Positions 1-13,884 of a DNA stretch of 64,000 nt are shown piece by piece. Within the stretch, counting starts at the first letter, position 1, and each line of letters starts with the position of its first letter. Made by a program: the position numbers and the translations under genes. Source of the DNA: Emydura subglobosa (lineage: Eukaryota > Chordata > Testudines > Chelidae); assembly GCA_007922225.1 (NCBI GenBank), contig ML679974.1, forward strand, positions 4,763,105 through 4,827,104. The letters run 5' to 3'. The notes under the pieces were generated by a model, which saw only the letters and a list, made by a program, of their open reading frames with translations, was not told the DNA's origin and did not search any database.

Positions 1-140
1 AGCTGATGGGGCCGCCGAAAACGGCTCAGAGAGCACGCCGCTGAAACAACCCTACACCGTGCCGCCGAAAAGAGGAAGATTTCCTCGACTTTTCGGCGGA
101 GGGTATGGCATGGGTGCGCAAGGGTTCCGGGGGGAAATAA
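1..140. repeat. GC-rich dispersed repeat, cut by the window edge
   Basis: This stretch is much richer in GC and CpG than the AT-rich DNA after it. It carries repeated GCCGCCGAAAA words and a nested hairpin: 62-72 pairs perfectly with 89-99 (11 bp), and inside it 73-77 pairs with 81-85. Words of this kind occur in nonautonomous DNA transposons of turtles, so a truncated MITE is my inference. The left end lies outside the window. Confidence 0.45.
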
Positions 141-179
141 AATTGAGAAACACTGATCTAGATTCTAGTGGCTAGACCA

Positions 180-2685
180 AGGGACTAGGAATTAGAAACC
201 TTGTGTTCTATCTTTGAGAAACACAAATTCTCAAAGAGATGTGCCTTGGCATCCTCATTTATAAAATGGTGAAAATATAAAATGGTGAAAAATTAGTAAA
301 GTGCTTTGAATAAAAAGTAGCATGCAAGTGTAAAGTATTATTTCCAACCAGTGCTGGTCTAAGGCTCAAAGTGCATCCATGATAAAGAAAAACTGTATAC
401 CTAGACTGCTGGTTGGCAACGTCTTCTAAAGCTCTGAGTTGTTAAAACCATCTAAAAGTCTAATGTATTAAACTTAGCATGAAGAAAAGGTGAAAACCAA
501 TATAATGTACAAAAATGTTACGTAAACACTGTGAATACCTTGCTACAGTACAAGTTGAGACAAATTAAAGTGGTACATGAACCCATAGCAAGTATTCAGC
601 TGAACCCTACAATTTTTAAATGAATGACTCATGCATACCCATAGTGACAGACAGACTAACTCTCCAGACTCTTAAACAATAACATCATTGAGTAGACTCA
701 TCTTGAAATGAAGAATATGGTTTTCAGAATCAGAGAAATTTTAGAAGGGACAAGACCTTAAGGAGCAGGCTTTTAAAAGACTTTTTGTTTGCAACAGCTG
801 ATTGACACCACATCATGATTTCTCTCTTACTGTGATGGCCAGGGTTCTTTATTTTCAAACATACTTAGAAGAAAAAAAGCTAGAAAGTGGAAGAATTTCC
901 TTTTGCCACTATACCTCCAGTGTCTGTGACTGCTAACATTGATGGCATACAAGGAGAGTGGGATATGACCCACTATCCAACGACCACTATTGCAGATTCC
1001 TTTTTCAAATATGTTTTCATTCATTGCCTCCACATATGACTGAAAAAGCTTGCAGCAAGGCTTACTTACTTAGACCTTTCCAAGGGGGTTCTTTACTAAA
1101 CAGTGAACTTATTTTAAGGTAACCCAAAGGATACAGCCTCATGTATTCAAACAGTCAAAGGATTCTGACTTCTCTTCATTTGATAAAAGATTATGTAGTC
1201 AAAGCAGTAATGAGTATCCAGAATTTTAACTGAGTTAATTTTAGGTTTACAAGATAAGTCACTAATTATATACACAGAGACAATAAGTGTCCATTAATCA
1301 TGGGTGTGATCATTATTTTATGAATGATGACAAAGAGCTCAACACTGATAATAAATTCTGAGTGAAATATTCACATGGTTACTGGCATGTCAATTCATAT
1401 TTCTACATTTTGGTGAAGAAACTTTTACATATCAAATGTTTTTGTTGTGCTTTTTCATCTCAGTGATAAACTGCAAAGATCTCACCATTCCTTTCTGAGG
1501 CGAACAACAACTCCAGAGCCATTTATCTAAGGAAAATGTCTTTGCTAGGAAGGAAATTGATGCTCAGGTAACAAATTGTTAAATCCTCATCAAAGGATTT
1601 TTTGCAAATCAAATATTTCCAATTAATGGCTTATAAAGTGAGTTATGAGAGGCTGAGTTATGGATGATTGTGCTATATAGGGTAGGGACATATGTAGTAG
1701 TTGCTATTGCTGTTTTTCTTCTAAAATGCAATGCGAACGTAACTAATTCACTTGTATGCTAATAGAGATCAGAAGAAATGCTAATGTTATTGTATTCACT
1801 GGTCTGTGACTAGTTGTCTAGTATTACATTAACTTTGCACATAGCCCTGTAATTACGTTTACATTACATATATGCCTGTAATTAAATAAACCTAGATCAA
1901 AGTGTGTGTTAATGTAAAAGTGTAGTCCGGTGTTAGAACTTCATGCAAACTAATGGAAGCTTACTTGCATTGTTTTGACTTATCTATTCCTATTTAATGT
2001 AATGGCAGGCATTTACATTATGTATATCCCAGTAACTGGAAATGCTAATTCAAAGCAATTAGCCATTGCGTAAGTAAAAGCACTTAGATTGCTGTCTGGA
2101 GAAGAAGCTGTAAGTACTGATTCAAAGGAAGATCCTTTATCTCTAAACTGTTTGGATTCTAACAGGGTGGAATAACTGAACAATAAGATGGTGATCCCCA
2201 GAATTATTCTGGGTAGCCCTGAAAAAGACTTTTGGGAAACTGGAAAATTACTACATCTCTGCTTTCGCTTTGGACTTAAAATTTTGACTTACCTATTAAT
2301 GTATTTTACCTGCTTTAACCTTTCATTAACTCTTTTTCTTTTCTTAGCTAATAAACCTATAGTTAGTTTACTATACCATTGGCTGCCAGCATAGTCTTAG
2401 GTGAAAGATCTGGCGTATCAATTGATCTGGAGTAAGTGACTGGTCTCGTGGGATTAGAAGAAACCTGATGTGGTGTGATTTTTTGTTTTAATAACCTTTT
2501 ATCACAAAGTTCAGTTTGTCTGGTTGGCTAGATAAATTGGAGACGTTAAGGGGACTGTCTGTTACACCATGGAAAGACTAGTATAGTGATCCAGGAGTTC
2601 ACATTTGTTCCTGGCTTGGTGAAATTTAATAGAATATACCCCCATTTTGAAGTGTCTGCCCTTGCTTTCTGACAGTCTGCCCTGA
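180..2685. other. AT-rich DNA without a recognisable gene
   Basis: Only short, unflanked open frames occur and none has a family motif. Around 1730-1960 there are many TAAT/ATTA words, but I cannot tell a conserved element from plain AT-rich sequence without an alignment. Confidence 0.5.
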
Positions 2686-2689
2686 GATA

Positions 2690-2825
2690 GGCACTCACAG
2701 TTGTGAGCCACTCCAGACAGCATGACAAAGTGATTTGTCCAAGATCACACAGGAAGTTGGCAGCAGAAGTGAAAAAAATACTTCAGACTTTCTGATACCC
2801 GGTCCTGTATCTTACCAGAAAAAAT
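2690..2825 (-). repeat. MIR-type SINE/LINE tail fragment
   Basis: The order 'aaagtgatttgtccaagatcacacagg' then a Ser/Gly-like 'gcagaagtg' stretch is the antisense form of the widespread MIR-type core ('cttgcccaaggtcacacagc'). It is diverged and short, with no visible target duplication. Confidence 0.45.
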
Positions 2826-2829
2826 ATAA

Positions 2830-5800
2830 AATTGGAATTATTTGCTTCAAACAGTAGAGCAGCACAGAAGTGTTTCTTTGGTCAGCCAATATTTTGAAAT
2901 TTTGCATTATGAATGGGTGCAATTTGGCCCAGAAGTACTACTATTCCTACAGTATCTTGTCCACTCTCATTTTTAGGGTTGCAATTACTCTTTCACGTAG
3001 GTCAACACAAATGGAGGCAACAATGTGCTGAGACTACATGAATTAAACTTAAGAAACATGTAACACTTTTTCTTCTAGTTATGCAAAAATAGGAACCTAT
3101 AATAGCTGTGTTAAATACAGCAGTCTGAACTCACAGGGATTTGTAAGAGTATTTTTTTCTGTTTTGCTCAGTGGGGGAACTGCAAAATTTTCTTTGTGAT
3201 TTGATTATAAACTAACACAGAAAAGGGAAGTGAAATACACTGAAACTTTCAACTTTCACATAAAAAACAGGAAAAACTGGAAAGGCTGTAAGGTTTCTCT
3301 CCTAAAGTCATAATAATTTCAGGTTCACTCAAAAGCAGGCCCACATTTGAGATCCTGATTCTGATATTAGGTTCAAGTTTGTAACAAAATCTAAAATCTA
3401 AAAATGAGGTGAGTTTTGGGTGGTTTTGTATTTCACTGTGTACGCTGCACCTAACTGTACCTAAATCAATGTCCTATGACTCATCCAGAGATGTTAAATA
3501 AAGAGTGTGTAAAATATTTAGGAAGAATTTCACTGTTACTCTGTTTGCAAGATGGAAGGTATGTCAGGATTCTTATTTTCATCTGAAACTCACAAAAAGC
3601 CAGGCTTAATATTAAGAGTCTGTTAATACAGGTTAAAAGGATTTTGCTATAAAATGTGTAAATTAGAATGCAAGCTCTTCAAGGCACGGATCATGCCTTC
3701 TTTTGTTTGTAGATCTCCTAGCTAACTATGGGTACCACAGGAAAAATAATTGGATTCTCTTAAGTGTTTCTCTGCTCATGACAGACTACTTACCTTTTAG
3801 AAATTGTTTTCTCAGAATTCCATGAACTTTATGGAGAAGAGTTTCTGTTTCAAGGTACAGTGTCCCAACAGAATATACACTTTATTTAAGGAGATTCAGA
3901 ATTACCTACACCCTACATACATGTCAGGAGAGATTCATGTTTATCCCTGGCTACTTGCATTACATTCCTAGCAATGAAAGGATTTCCCTAGTAAATTGGA
4001 TTGTAAGGATGAAGGATTGTGAAGTGTTTGGATTCTACACTAATGGCTAATGTATGTACGACTGATCGATTGACAGATAGATTAGACAGACAGATCACTT
4101 GAATAATGTCAGGTTTTACCCCACATTCTTGTAACTTATAGTTGAAGCTTGGAGTACACTTGTGTCTTGTTCAAGATGTGCTATGTGGTTCATAATCATT
4201 AAAATAAAATATGCAGATGTATAATCTTGTGCACAAATGTTAAAATACAGCTAGAATGGAGGGGACAAAAGAGTAAATATTTGTTACTGGGGTATACAAA
4301 AACACAGATCTGAATGCTTGCAGATTTCCATTAATTTCTGCAGTAAGAAATTATAGTATTTTAATATCACATTCAGACTATAACATTCCAGTGTAGGATA
4401 CAGACAATTCACTCTGTCAAAAACAAGGGCCATATTTTCTAGGCAATGATGTCTACCTTGTGTTCAATCTTCCAGAATTCCATATTTCATTCTAAAAGAG
4501 AACGTATGAAGCTGCCTCTACAAGGAGACTTGCTCTTACTGACTCTACATTCAGCCTAGTGATGAAAAAAAGTCTTTCATAGCATGAAAGGTGCAAGATA
4601 GTTACAGACATGTGAGAGTGAGCTGGATTCCAGAGAACTGCATGAACTAGCACATCTGCCTGTAATTAAATGCACACCAACATTTTCAGCATTTTAACAG
4701 CACTCAGACTGAAGCAAACAGAAAGAAGAAATTTTGTAGTTATAATTCTGATGTAATCTTTCACAATCACTGAACTATTAACATAACCCACTTTCTTCCT
4801 AATAAATTGTAAGAAAAGCATTCCAGATGTTTAACTGAACAATGCTAATTCTCTGGGCATTCTTCTTGGTAGATGCTTGGGATTTTACAAAGGCTGTTAG
4901 TCTTGGTTTTATTGCTAAGAAGTTATTGCATATCTCTATGGCAGTGGATGTTTTACTTATTTATATTATCAATTATTTCCATTCCAGTTTTCCAGTGATA
5001 ACTTTGGTTAATTAAAGGGCAGCAGCCATAGCACGTTAAAATGCATCTGCCCACCCAGAAGCATCAAAGGGACACTTGAGATTAATTCTTACGATAATTC
5101 AATCAGACTACTAATCCACAGAAAAATTTGAGGATGTCACACAGTGTGCTGTCAATTCTTTACCTACAACTGTAATTTTGTGGTTCTTTTGCTAATAGCT
5201 TTGAAAATGCAATTTGATGAATTTGTGTTTTTCATCTTGATTGACCTTGGTAAAGTTTTCTAAAACCATGGGCAAGAGTAGGCTCACAGACTTCCCAGAG
5301 CAGGAACAGGGATATAAAACATATGAAAGCCTATAGGAGATTTCTACTAATTCTTCTGGTCTAATAAAAGTCTGTCTCTTTCCATCTCACTCAAGTAAAC
5401 ACCTACCTTTCATCAATTTTTTAAATTATAATAAACTAAAGTATGTTAATAAGGGCAATTCCTCTATTCTTAGATTAAGCTTGGAAAACACCCATTACTT
5501 ACATTTATGGAAAACACTCAATTCAAATGTACTAACATATTTTAACAAAGTTTTTAAAAATAAATAAAAGACGCTTATTGTACAAAAACTAAGTAGACAT
5601 AAGTGATTTAGGGCTCTAGACAAGTGTCGTTGTCCTGCTATCTTGATCCATGAGGTTTCCAAGACTAGAATACCACAGAATGGTCCAATTTAAAGGTGAA
5701 AGAATCTTTTACACTCTTCTACTTCCCACTGGGTTGAGATGCCAGCACTTAGCCTTATTCTCAAATATTATATACCCCTATGCTCATATATGGAAGATGA

Positions 5801-6120
5801 CATTTCATTTAGTGGTGATTACTGAAATGAGCCTGGTTAAATAGCACAATAATATCAGAACAGAACAGTATTTTAGAGGCAATATCTCCAATCCAAACAA
5901 CCCTAAAAAAAAACAAAGAATGGGTTATACTTTCCAGTGTTCTGCTCAAAAACGGCTATTGTCTCTTAAATAGAATGCTCGTGGCCCGACTGGGTTGATC
6001 TGCCTCTGCTCAAAATCCGATTGTGGATAGGACAGCAATAAGGCCTCACATCCTACTTTTAACTCTGCCCTATACAATAAAGTGCTATTTCCAATGCAAT
6101 TCTAGTAACAACTAATATTT
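2830..6120. other. AT-rich DNA, no gene seen
   Basis: No coding stretch with splice signals or family motifs was found. A short piece at 3665-3710 ('gcaagctcttcaaggcacgg') resembles the tail of an old SINE/LINE. At 4060-4100 there is a degenerate GATA/GACA-like simple repeat. Confidence 0.45.
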
Positions 6121-6124
6121 TGCA

Positions 6125-6330
6125 CATCTGTAGCATCTTCCAACTGAGAATCTCCAAGATTTCTATAGACATTAGGCCTAACAACCTTGTTGGAAAGTAC
6201 TAGACCCTTTTACAAATGGGGAAACTAAGTGAGTTGCCCAAGGTCACACATTTAATTAGTAGAGCAGCTGGGAATGTTATTCAAATGTCATATTGACAGA
6301 CCTGTTCTTTAACAATGAGACAATACTCCC
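6125..6330 (-). repeat. MIR-type repeat, antisense
   Basis: Ordered matches to a common amniote repeat are visible: 'catcttccaactgagaatct', then 'acaaatggggaaactaagtg', then 'cccaaggtcacaca', then 'agagcagctgggaa'. This order is that of antisense MIR/L2-type elements. The copy is old and has no clear ends. Confidence 0.6.
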
Positions 6331-6334
6331 AAGA

Positions 6335-9300
6335 TTTTTCTATATCCTTTTTGAGTGATTACTCAGAAAATTGCACAAATTCTTTCAGAAGCCCTGCTTT
6401 CAATTTTTTTTATTTTAAGTTTGTCTCTTTGATCCATTGTCTGTTTTGGGCCTGTTTCCACACAGAGTGACTGATGAGATACATACTCATGTTACATATA
6501 TTTGAGACTCTCCGTGTCCTTAATGTGTTTTCTAGGCTCAGGTTGTAACAGAAACCATCACCTTGGCAATCACATTTTCCAAAGAACTCAGGTAATTTTT
6601 CTTTCTCTGAGTATTAATGTAGGTGAAAATAAAAGTCAAAATCTGAGATCCCTTATAAAGACTCGTGTGCTCAAACATTGCAATATTGTTAGAATGCTGT
6701 GGTATTATATATAATATAACGTAATATATATAAATAATATACAATATAACAACAAATGAGATGGTATTTGCAATGTCATGCAGGAAGTTCATCTATAGCC
6801 ACCGTTCCTTAGAATATATGCACTTGTAAATAGTTCTATCGAATTGTGAGTGGCCAACATGCCATACAGATGGGTTTTGGTAGATAAGATGCCATATGAG
6901 AAGGCAGGAATCCAATCCAGGAATATCCAAGAAAGATCTATTCCAAGTGCATACCTCTTATAAATTAATTCATCCCAGATTTATGTAAAGAGTTACAAAA
7001 CCTTTCATCAACTCAAATTAAAAAAAAATTCTAGACAATTCAATTCCTAGGAAGCCATTACATAAGTAATTTATGGGACATATTTCAATTTCAGAATTTC
7101 ACACTGACTCATATGTACTGTACTTTTAAAGCATACCATAATGGAAAACTCCAGCTAAATTTTCTATAACAAACATATTCCGAACTACCAGCCTAGACAA
7201 AGTTAACTATCAAGGCATTCATACAAAATAATTGAGAAGTCATTGATAAACGGAGGTCTGAGTCTACCAGATACTAATTCTTATTATCTCTTTTCAAAAG
7301 AGAAACATGGCAAGATGGCTTGCAAACAGTGAGCAATTATTGCCTTATCTGGTTTAATTTTATTAGATCTTATTTTGTTACCTACTTCCAATACAATCCC
7401 CTATTTTAAACTTTTCTTAAGCTACCCTCAAAAACATTTTGTACCACATTGAAATCCTCTCTACTCATAGCCCAACCTCTCATTTTGAAATAATACAATT
7501 CACTTGCTCTTGGAAATTGATAATATCCTTAGTAAGCAGTATACAAAACACAACCTTAAGAGCATCCCCCAAGCTTCAGAACTAATTCTGACTCATATCT
7601 CCCATTTTACAAAATATTACACAATGATCCTCAATCAAAACTAACATCTCCTTTCCATTAGAAGACAGCATTGCTATCTTAGGGACCAACCCTCATACAG
7701 CATACTAACTATTATCAAGGTTTACCTTTAATTTATCCCATCCAGAGAAATATGGGATGAAGAACATAATCATACCCTGAAGAATGGAAATCTGTTTAAA
7801 ATATGGCAAAATGCCATATTAACATCTTCACTACCTGCTGTCTACAGCTCAACAAAATTGTAACTAAATCTTATTAGACTGCACCCAAGACTCTATTCAG
7901 ATAAATTAACCAATTGCAAAATGGTTCCAGTGTCACACACTGTGGCTTCTCTATACTTTGATCCTGTAACAAAATTATCCTGCTCTGGCATGATATCTGA
8001 GATTTTCCAATGCCTTTGAAAACTAGCCTTAATGTGAAATGATCTTAACAAACCGTCGTCCCACTGGAAAATCAATCCCCCTCTCTTTAAATGAATAGAA
8101 TCAGGAGATCTCCTCAGTGCTCCATAAGGGAGAAGATAAGAAATAATCTGGATTAATTAGTGTACTCGAGAGCCCAGGCAAGGTATATTTCAGCCCAGAA
8201 ATCTCACCTCCAAAGATTTGCACTTTTCTCCTACTCGTCCTTGCTCCTACCACACATTTATCTTCCCTATTTCTAGCCCTTCCTCTTAATATTCTTTTTT
8301 TTTTGCTTAACCTTCAAATACCCACTTAAGTATCCACCAATTCACATTCATCAGCAAGGATTAAGGACTTGGTACATAATTACCTAGTTTATTGTGAAGC
8401 TTTTTTATTTATTTTTTTTGCTTTTGTACATAATATTTATTTAAAAAGTTCAGGATGTAGAGGACATTTTTTCTTTGTAAATGACTTTTGTTAATGCCCC
8501 TGTAGCCATTTTCTTTTTCCTGAGTTTTTGTTTGCTCATTTGTTTGGAGGGTGGTGGGAAACATTACACAAAGAAAAACTAGTCTGTGGAGTCAAATAAG
8601 GAAATGTTTTGATTCATATGAAAAACCAGCAGAGGAGGCATGTCGTAAGGGAGGGAAAGAGAAAAAGATCAATGTTATGGATTTCAAAGCAAAATAATTG
8701 AATGTTGGTGGATGTATCCAATATTATATTTGAACAGAAAGTGCCTGTTAATAAAAAAATTGATATTTTTGATAAAAGTCTCTTTTACTGATACAGACTT
8801 GTGGGTCTATTTTGGTAAATTTTCCAGCAACAATGGCAATCTAAACATTCATCTTCACTTTGGGAATTCTATTGTATATTTTAAAAACAGAACATATTCT
8901 ACTGAAAGAATTAGAAAAAAGATCAACATCTGAATAATCTCTTCAGTAAATGGCTGCCATCTTCAAAAATTGATTATGGAACAAGACAGCTAGCAATAAA
9001 ATGGGGTTGCTTGGTATATTAATCACATGTGATGTAACAGGTAGCTTCTATCATCAGGTCAAAGGCGCTCTTGGTGTCATATGTGAAAGATGATTAAGCA
9101 GTTCATATGATCTGCACAAGACGCAATTTCCAAGATGACTATTTTCTTATGCATGTGATACTAGGTTTGTGTATTTCTTAATCTTCCTGCTAAAATGAAA
9201 AAGTGTCTAGTGTATTTATAGCACCTTGATGAGAAAAATTTAAACTGCTTTGATGACCTAGAGGGACAAGAGTTTAATCTCAGATTATCAAAACAAATGG

Positions 9301-10220
9301 AAAAAGAGTACATTGTTGCCTCGAGTGCTCATACCTATGTAATGAATACATTACCCGTCAGGAAATAGCTGACTCACTCTCTCTTCTAATCAAAATGCAC
9401 CAGAAATGAAAAACAGAAGGAAAATTTTCTATTGACCACTAAAGTACATCTTACATAACTGATTAATTTTCTTCTAGAAGCTTATAGTTTGTAAAAATTA
9501 TGATTACAGTTCAAACTCAAGCCACTTTGAAGTTGCCGAATCTCTGAAAAAAATCTGCCTCATCTGAAACGCCACTTGTTAACTGAATCTTACTGTCCTG
9601 ATCAATTCCAAGTGTTAAAGACAATAATTAAGTTCTATATTTCACTGAATTTACACCAGTGTAGCACAGCAGATTTTGATAACTAAATTGGGTCAAATGT
9701 GACCTAATTTACCTGGATAGGTTTAATAATTAGCTCACCAAGGCAACAACTAAAAATATCTCAAAAGCCATCAGGCATTGTGATTTCTCTTACACTGTCA
9801 TATCTATAACCTAAATAGAAACTTCAAATCTCAAATTATTGATATTTTACTGTATAAACAGAATAGCAGATAAGCAGCATAGATAGTAAAGTATCAACTT
9901 CCTTGAGGGCTTTTGGATTACAAACAGAATGAGTACATACCTACCCATATTAAAAACAAAAGAAATGGAGTATTCTACAATCATGTGCCATATCTCTCTA
10001 TCACACAAATATGTGCTATACATAATATGTTTAATTTTGCACATGTACATTCAGACAAGAATTGCACTCTCTTCCTGCCCACCCCATGGAATCCTCTGGG
10101 TCTCTCTTCTTTCCCTCTCCCATTGTCTTAGAATTGGTCCAGGGAGACTTTGAAAACTACTTATCCAAGGTGGTCTTGGCTAGTTTATCTTCTCAGTCCT
10201 AATTAAGAAAGCAATAATTG
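6335..10220. other. AT-rich DNA, no gene seen
   Basis: There is an AT-dinucleotide-rich stretch at about 6705-6750. The rest is low-complexity AT-rich sequence with no supported coding, RNA or repeat family that I recognise. Confidence 0.45.
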
Positions 10221-10224
10221 CAGA

Positions 10225-10615
10225 ATCAACCTTAATTCTGACATTTCCTAACTTCTGAGTACTTGATTTTGTAACGTAATGTTCCTTAAACATAAACCTA
10301 AGTATTTACACACACAGCTATTAAAACAAAACCAAACAAAAGCCAGAAATTCCATTATGGGGCATCATATTTACATCCATATGGTTCCCCAACAGACCTC
10401 CATACAGATCTCTGTCTGCCACTTGAGTTAACAGAGCAACTGACAATAGTAGCAGGATATCATTTTCCATGGGGACAGCATTAGAGGGGTATTAGACACA
10501 TAATTTGCCAATAGATTTCACAGATATTTGCTGACAGCAAAGGAATGATGAAAGTCTAGAGGCTTGGATTCTGTTCCAGGCTTTGGAGGGAGCGTGTTCT
10601 AGTGGGCGCAGACTT
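10225..10615. repeat. Unclassified dispersed repeat, copy 1
   Basis: This matches a second copy at 48765-49292 in the same order: 'aaccttaattctgacattt', then a 'taacttctgagtacttga' stretch, then 'cacttgagttaacagagcaactgacaatag', then 'ttgccaatag'. The two copies share direction. This one lacks the MITE that interrupts the other copy and extends further right ('gaatgatgaaagtc...tggagggagcgtgttctagtggg'). I do not know the family. Confidence 0.6.
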
Positions 10616-10619
10616 CTCT

Positions 10620-10985
10620 GAATGTTTCCCCCTAGCCTGACCTTTCTGCTGTGTCCTTTCCAACCTTTCCCTGTCCCAGGCCTGTCTGTTTCCCACCTCT
10701 AACTCCTTGATCCAATCCCATTTTCCTTCTGTCCAGTCCTAGTCTCCACTCAAGCTTCACATCTCAGTCCCAGTTTTCCCCTCCTGGCTTCTTACCTGAT
10801 TTGTCTTTCCCCTCCCTCTGACCTCCAGTCATCATCCCTCCATTCCCCTATCCCCAACTGAATCCCAGTCCCGGTCCTCTCCCTAAGTTCCTTATCCAAT
10901 CTGTCCTTAGCCCAAGCCCTCCTCAGTTCCTTGCCCCAGTCTCCTCTCACATCCCTGCTCCTTGTCAGATCTGCCACCCCTCTCT
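10620..10985. repeat. C/T-rich tract
   Basis: About 360 bp are dominated by CCTnTCC-like words on the plus strand, in contrast to the AT-rich flanks. The long antisense frame here is only a consequence of that composition. It could be part of a retroelement 5' region, but nothing proves it. Confidence 0.4.
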
Positions 10986-11099
10986 GAGTACACCTTCTCA
11001 GTGTCAGGCTTCAAGCCTTTCACAGATAAGGGCACAGATAACGTGACCATCTTGTCTGAACTCTTGAATAACACAGGCAAAAGGACTTCCCTGACTTGA

Positions 11100-11345
11100 T
11101 TCCTGTTTGAACGAGAACATATATATTATCTTGATTTAAAAATTGGCAGGTAAATTGTTCCCCTGGTTAAATTACCCTTCATTGTTGAAAAAGTATGTTT
11201 TATTTCCAGTCTGAGTCCAGCTTCAGTTTCCAGCAACTGTATCTTCTTATATATTTGACTGCTAGACTGAAGAGCCCATTCTCAAACTTTTGTTCCCCAT
11301 GTAGGTATTTACCTGGGGTTTAATTATGAGCTTCTTCTACACTCC
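11100..11345 (-). mobile_element. CR1 LINE 3' tail fragment
   Basis: Read antisense, the order 'cttgatttaaaaattg', 'ttatttccagtctgag', 'ttgttccccatgtaggtattta' matches the 3' region of the larger CR1 at 38225-41110. It is a short, 5'-truncated, diverged copy. Confidence 0.7.
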
Positions 11346-11479
11346 AATACTTTGTGATCCACTACTCTTATTCAGCAAATCCAATTGGTTTGTCATCTGC
11401 AGTTCTTCCCTTTGAGTCTGTGACCAATGGTAAACAGTGTCACCAGAGAGCCTTGTCAAAACCCAAAAACTATTGCTTA

Positions 11480-11990
11480 ATTTAATCTGCAGGACTCGAT
11501 CATATCAAATATAACCTACTTGTCTTAATTTTCAAGAACCTTCATAGTCTATCCTTATCTTCTCTCTCATTCAGTACTGAAAGGTCAAGTCCCACCTCTG
11601 ATCAGCCCACAATGCCAGCCTCCATTGCCCACTTCTGTTAAATTTCCAAAAAGCACCTTCACACACTCACACTTGGGACAAACTACCAGTGAAAATCTGC
11701 AAAGCCACTTAACTGTTCTTCAGATCTCTGCTTAAAACTCTCCTTTGCCAGGATGCCTACAAAAAATATTGACGACAGTTAGGATGTTAGTGTGCTGCAA
11801 TCACTGTCTATCATGCAGACCAATATTGTTTCTGCTTGTGCTCCTCCATTGCTCTGTCTATATCCACCAGTTGCATCTTTTCTCATGCTGAGACTGTAAG
11901 TTCTTTGGGGCAAGGAGTGTCTTTGCCCTGTGTTTGAACAGCTGCAATGATTGGGCTCCTAGGTGCTATGATAATACAAATTAATAATTA
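11480..11990 (+). mobile_element. Old LINE/SINE 3' end
   Basis: The sequence has the layout of an old L2/CR1-like LINE C-terminus and tail: 'ctgcttaaaactctcctttgccaggatgcctacaaaaa', then 'gactgtaagttctttggggc', then 'gggctcctaggtgctatgataatacaaat'. The last part is a very common amniote repeat tail. I assign the class from memory of such tails, so the exact family is uncertain. Confidence 0.5.
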
Positions 11991-11999
11991 AAATAACAA

Positions 12000-13880
12000 A
12001 TAGTCCACATGCATGTCTACTTTATCTAAAGCCTTATCACTTTGTGACGTCGTCCTAGGCAAGCTTCACTTCATTAGATACTCCAGCAGGTTCCTGTGTC
12101 AGTCTCAACAGCTCCCCAACAACTATCTTAATCACTTCTCCCTTAGAGAGAGAGTGTGTTATTTTTTAAACCAGTCAGAGAGACTTTTAATTCTGTATGC
12201 CCAACTCAAACAAGTTTTTTAACTTGGCTAGAATCAAAAGGAACATCCCTGACACAAAGGCCATTGGCCTGCCAATTTTCAAGTTCTTGGTCCAGTGTAT
12301 GAAGGTGATGGAGATTCTCAAATAAAAGGTTGTAATAGCAAAACAATGTATTTTTCCCTAGCATCATTTTTGGGAATGGCTGAACCTTCCCCCCCCCCCC
12401 AAAAAAAATCAGCCTGAAGCAGACAGCCAGCAATTTCTGCTCAATCAGTTAAATTTTGGCAGTTATGAACAACTGAAAACAAGGTTTTATAATGGAAAGT
12501 GTCTGGAAACTTATTATTAAAGTGGTGCTGCCAGCCCCACCTATATTTTTTTAAACAAAATATTCTGGAGCATATGATGGTGGCCACTGTGATAATGTAT
12601 CATCTTGCCAAGTACCAATTTAACCTCTGCTCCCTGTATTTAGAACCTGCCATCATTCTTTGTTGTTAGAGTCTCTGTCATCTGTTCAAGTGTTGCTGTA
12701 TTTGTGTTAATTTTTTTTCTAATGTATTATGCATTATTGTACAGCTCCCTGAAGGCCATGGGAGGGGTTCTGTAAAATGTGTTAAATGTAATTGTTTTTT
12801 AAACAGTAGGAAAACTGGTTTTTTCAACCACATTTCTGATAATCCATGGGATGAATTTTAAGGTTACACACACTATAACAACACAGCTTATAAAAAGCCT
12901 TTTTCATAAGTTTATCTGGCTTTCATTTTCTTTTAACATATTATTGGCCCCTTTTTATTATTGCGTTTGAGTTAACATTTCTTTCTGTGTGGATTAAGGA
13001 AACCAATTCCTCCCATAACTGAAGTCATCTCCATTTAATGATTGACTGGATAGTGTTCCTGCAGCTGTCATGTGAGCTGCTTGCCAAAGAGCCCACAGGC
13101 CTGGCTTGCAAGGATGCCCTTGTGCTGAAAGTGAATGGCTACTCAATTCTGCATGATTGTTCAAGCCTAACCATCTCCTTTGTACCGGCTACTGAGAATT
13201 TTCTAATGTCATTGTGGCTCTCTCATTACCAAGGCATCTAAGATGTAGTGCTTAAAGTATGCTGGGCCATTGACCTACAAAATAAAATTTCTAAAAAGCA
13301 AGCTGGGATCCTGAGGGGCACAGTCTGTCTGTGGGAAATCTCTTCTGATTGACTGCTTTCCTCAGCTGCCTCCTTAGCCAATCAGGGCTGCTCTGGATGC
13401 AACCAGCACTCTCTCCTCCTTCTTTTAGGAGCTGACATCGTCACAGGAGGGGTGGGGTACAGCCCTGTGTGGGACTATCTTTTTAATTCTGCTTCTGTCC
13501 CACCCCACAATACCCACTCCAACTCCCACATTGTTTCTTGCATTTTTATCCTGCTCCCACCTACAAAAACCTTAGATCCCACAAATCCCACAAGAGAGAC
13601 AGATTCCCCCATGCTACTTAAAAAAACAAACATGCAAAACGGTCAGTAAGTATATTATGTATATAAATGTAATTCAGACAATTTTTACCACTGAAAGAAT
13701 AAAATAAATCTTGCTTAAACCATGTAAAAAACACTAACTCCTGTTATGATAGACATCAAATCTCTTACTATCCCTCACTTAAATTTAAGTATGAAAAGCT
13801 TTAAAGTGTTCCCCTGCAAATTGCCAGTCTGGATTTTTGCCCATCTAATCCCACTGGCAACAAATTACATTTTACCCACT
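12000..13880. other. Non-coding DNA with C12A8 homopolymer
   Basis: No supported gene. A run of 12 C then 8 A lies at 12389-12408. At 13280-13480 composition is more balanced, with one GCCAATCAG word, but there is no CpG cluster and no first-exon-like frame to support a promoter. Confidence 0.4.
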
Positions 13881-13884
13881 CCCA

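Noticed and set aside
13400..13460. Possible promoter with GCCAATCAG and a GC-richer context
   Set aside because: No CpG cluster, no first exon and no gene on either side; one CCAAT word is expected by chance.
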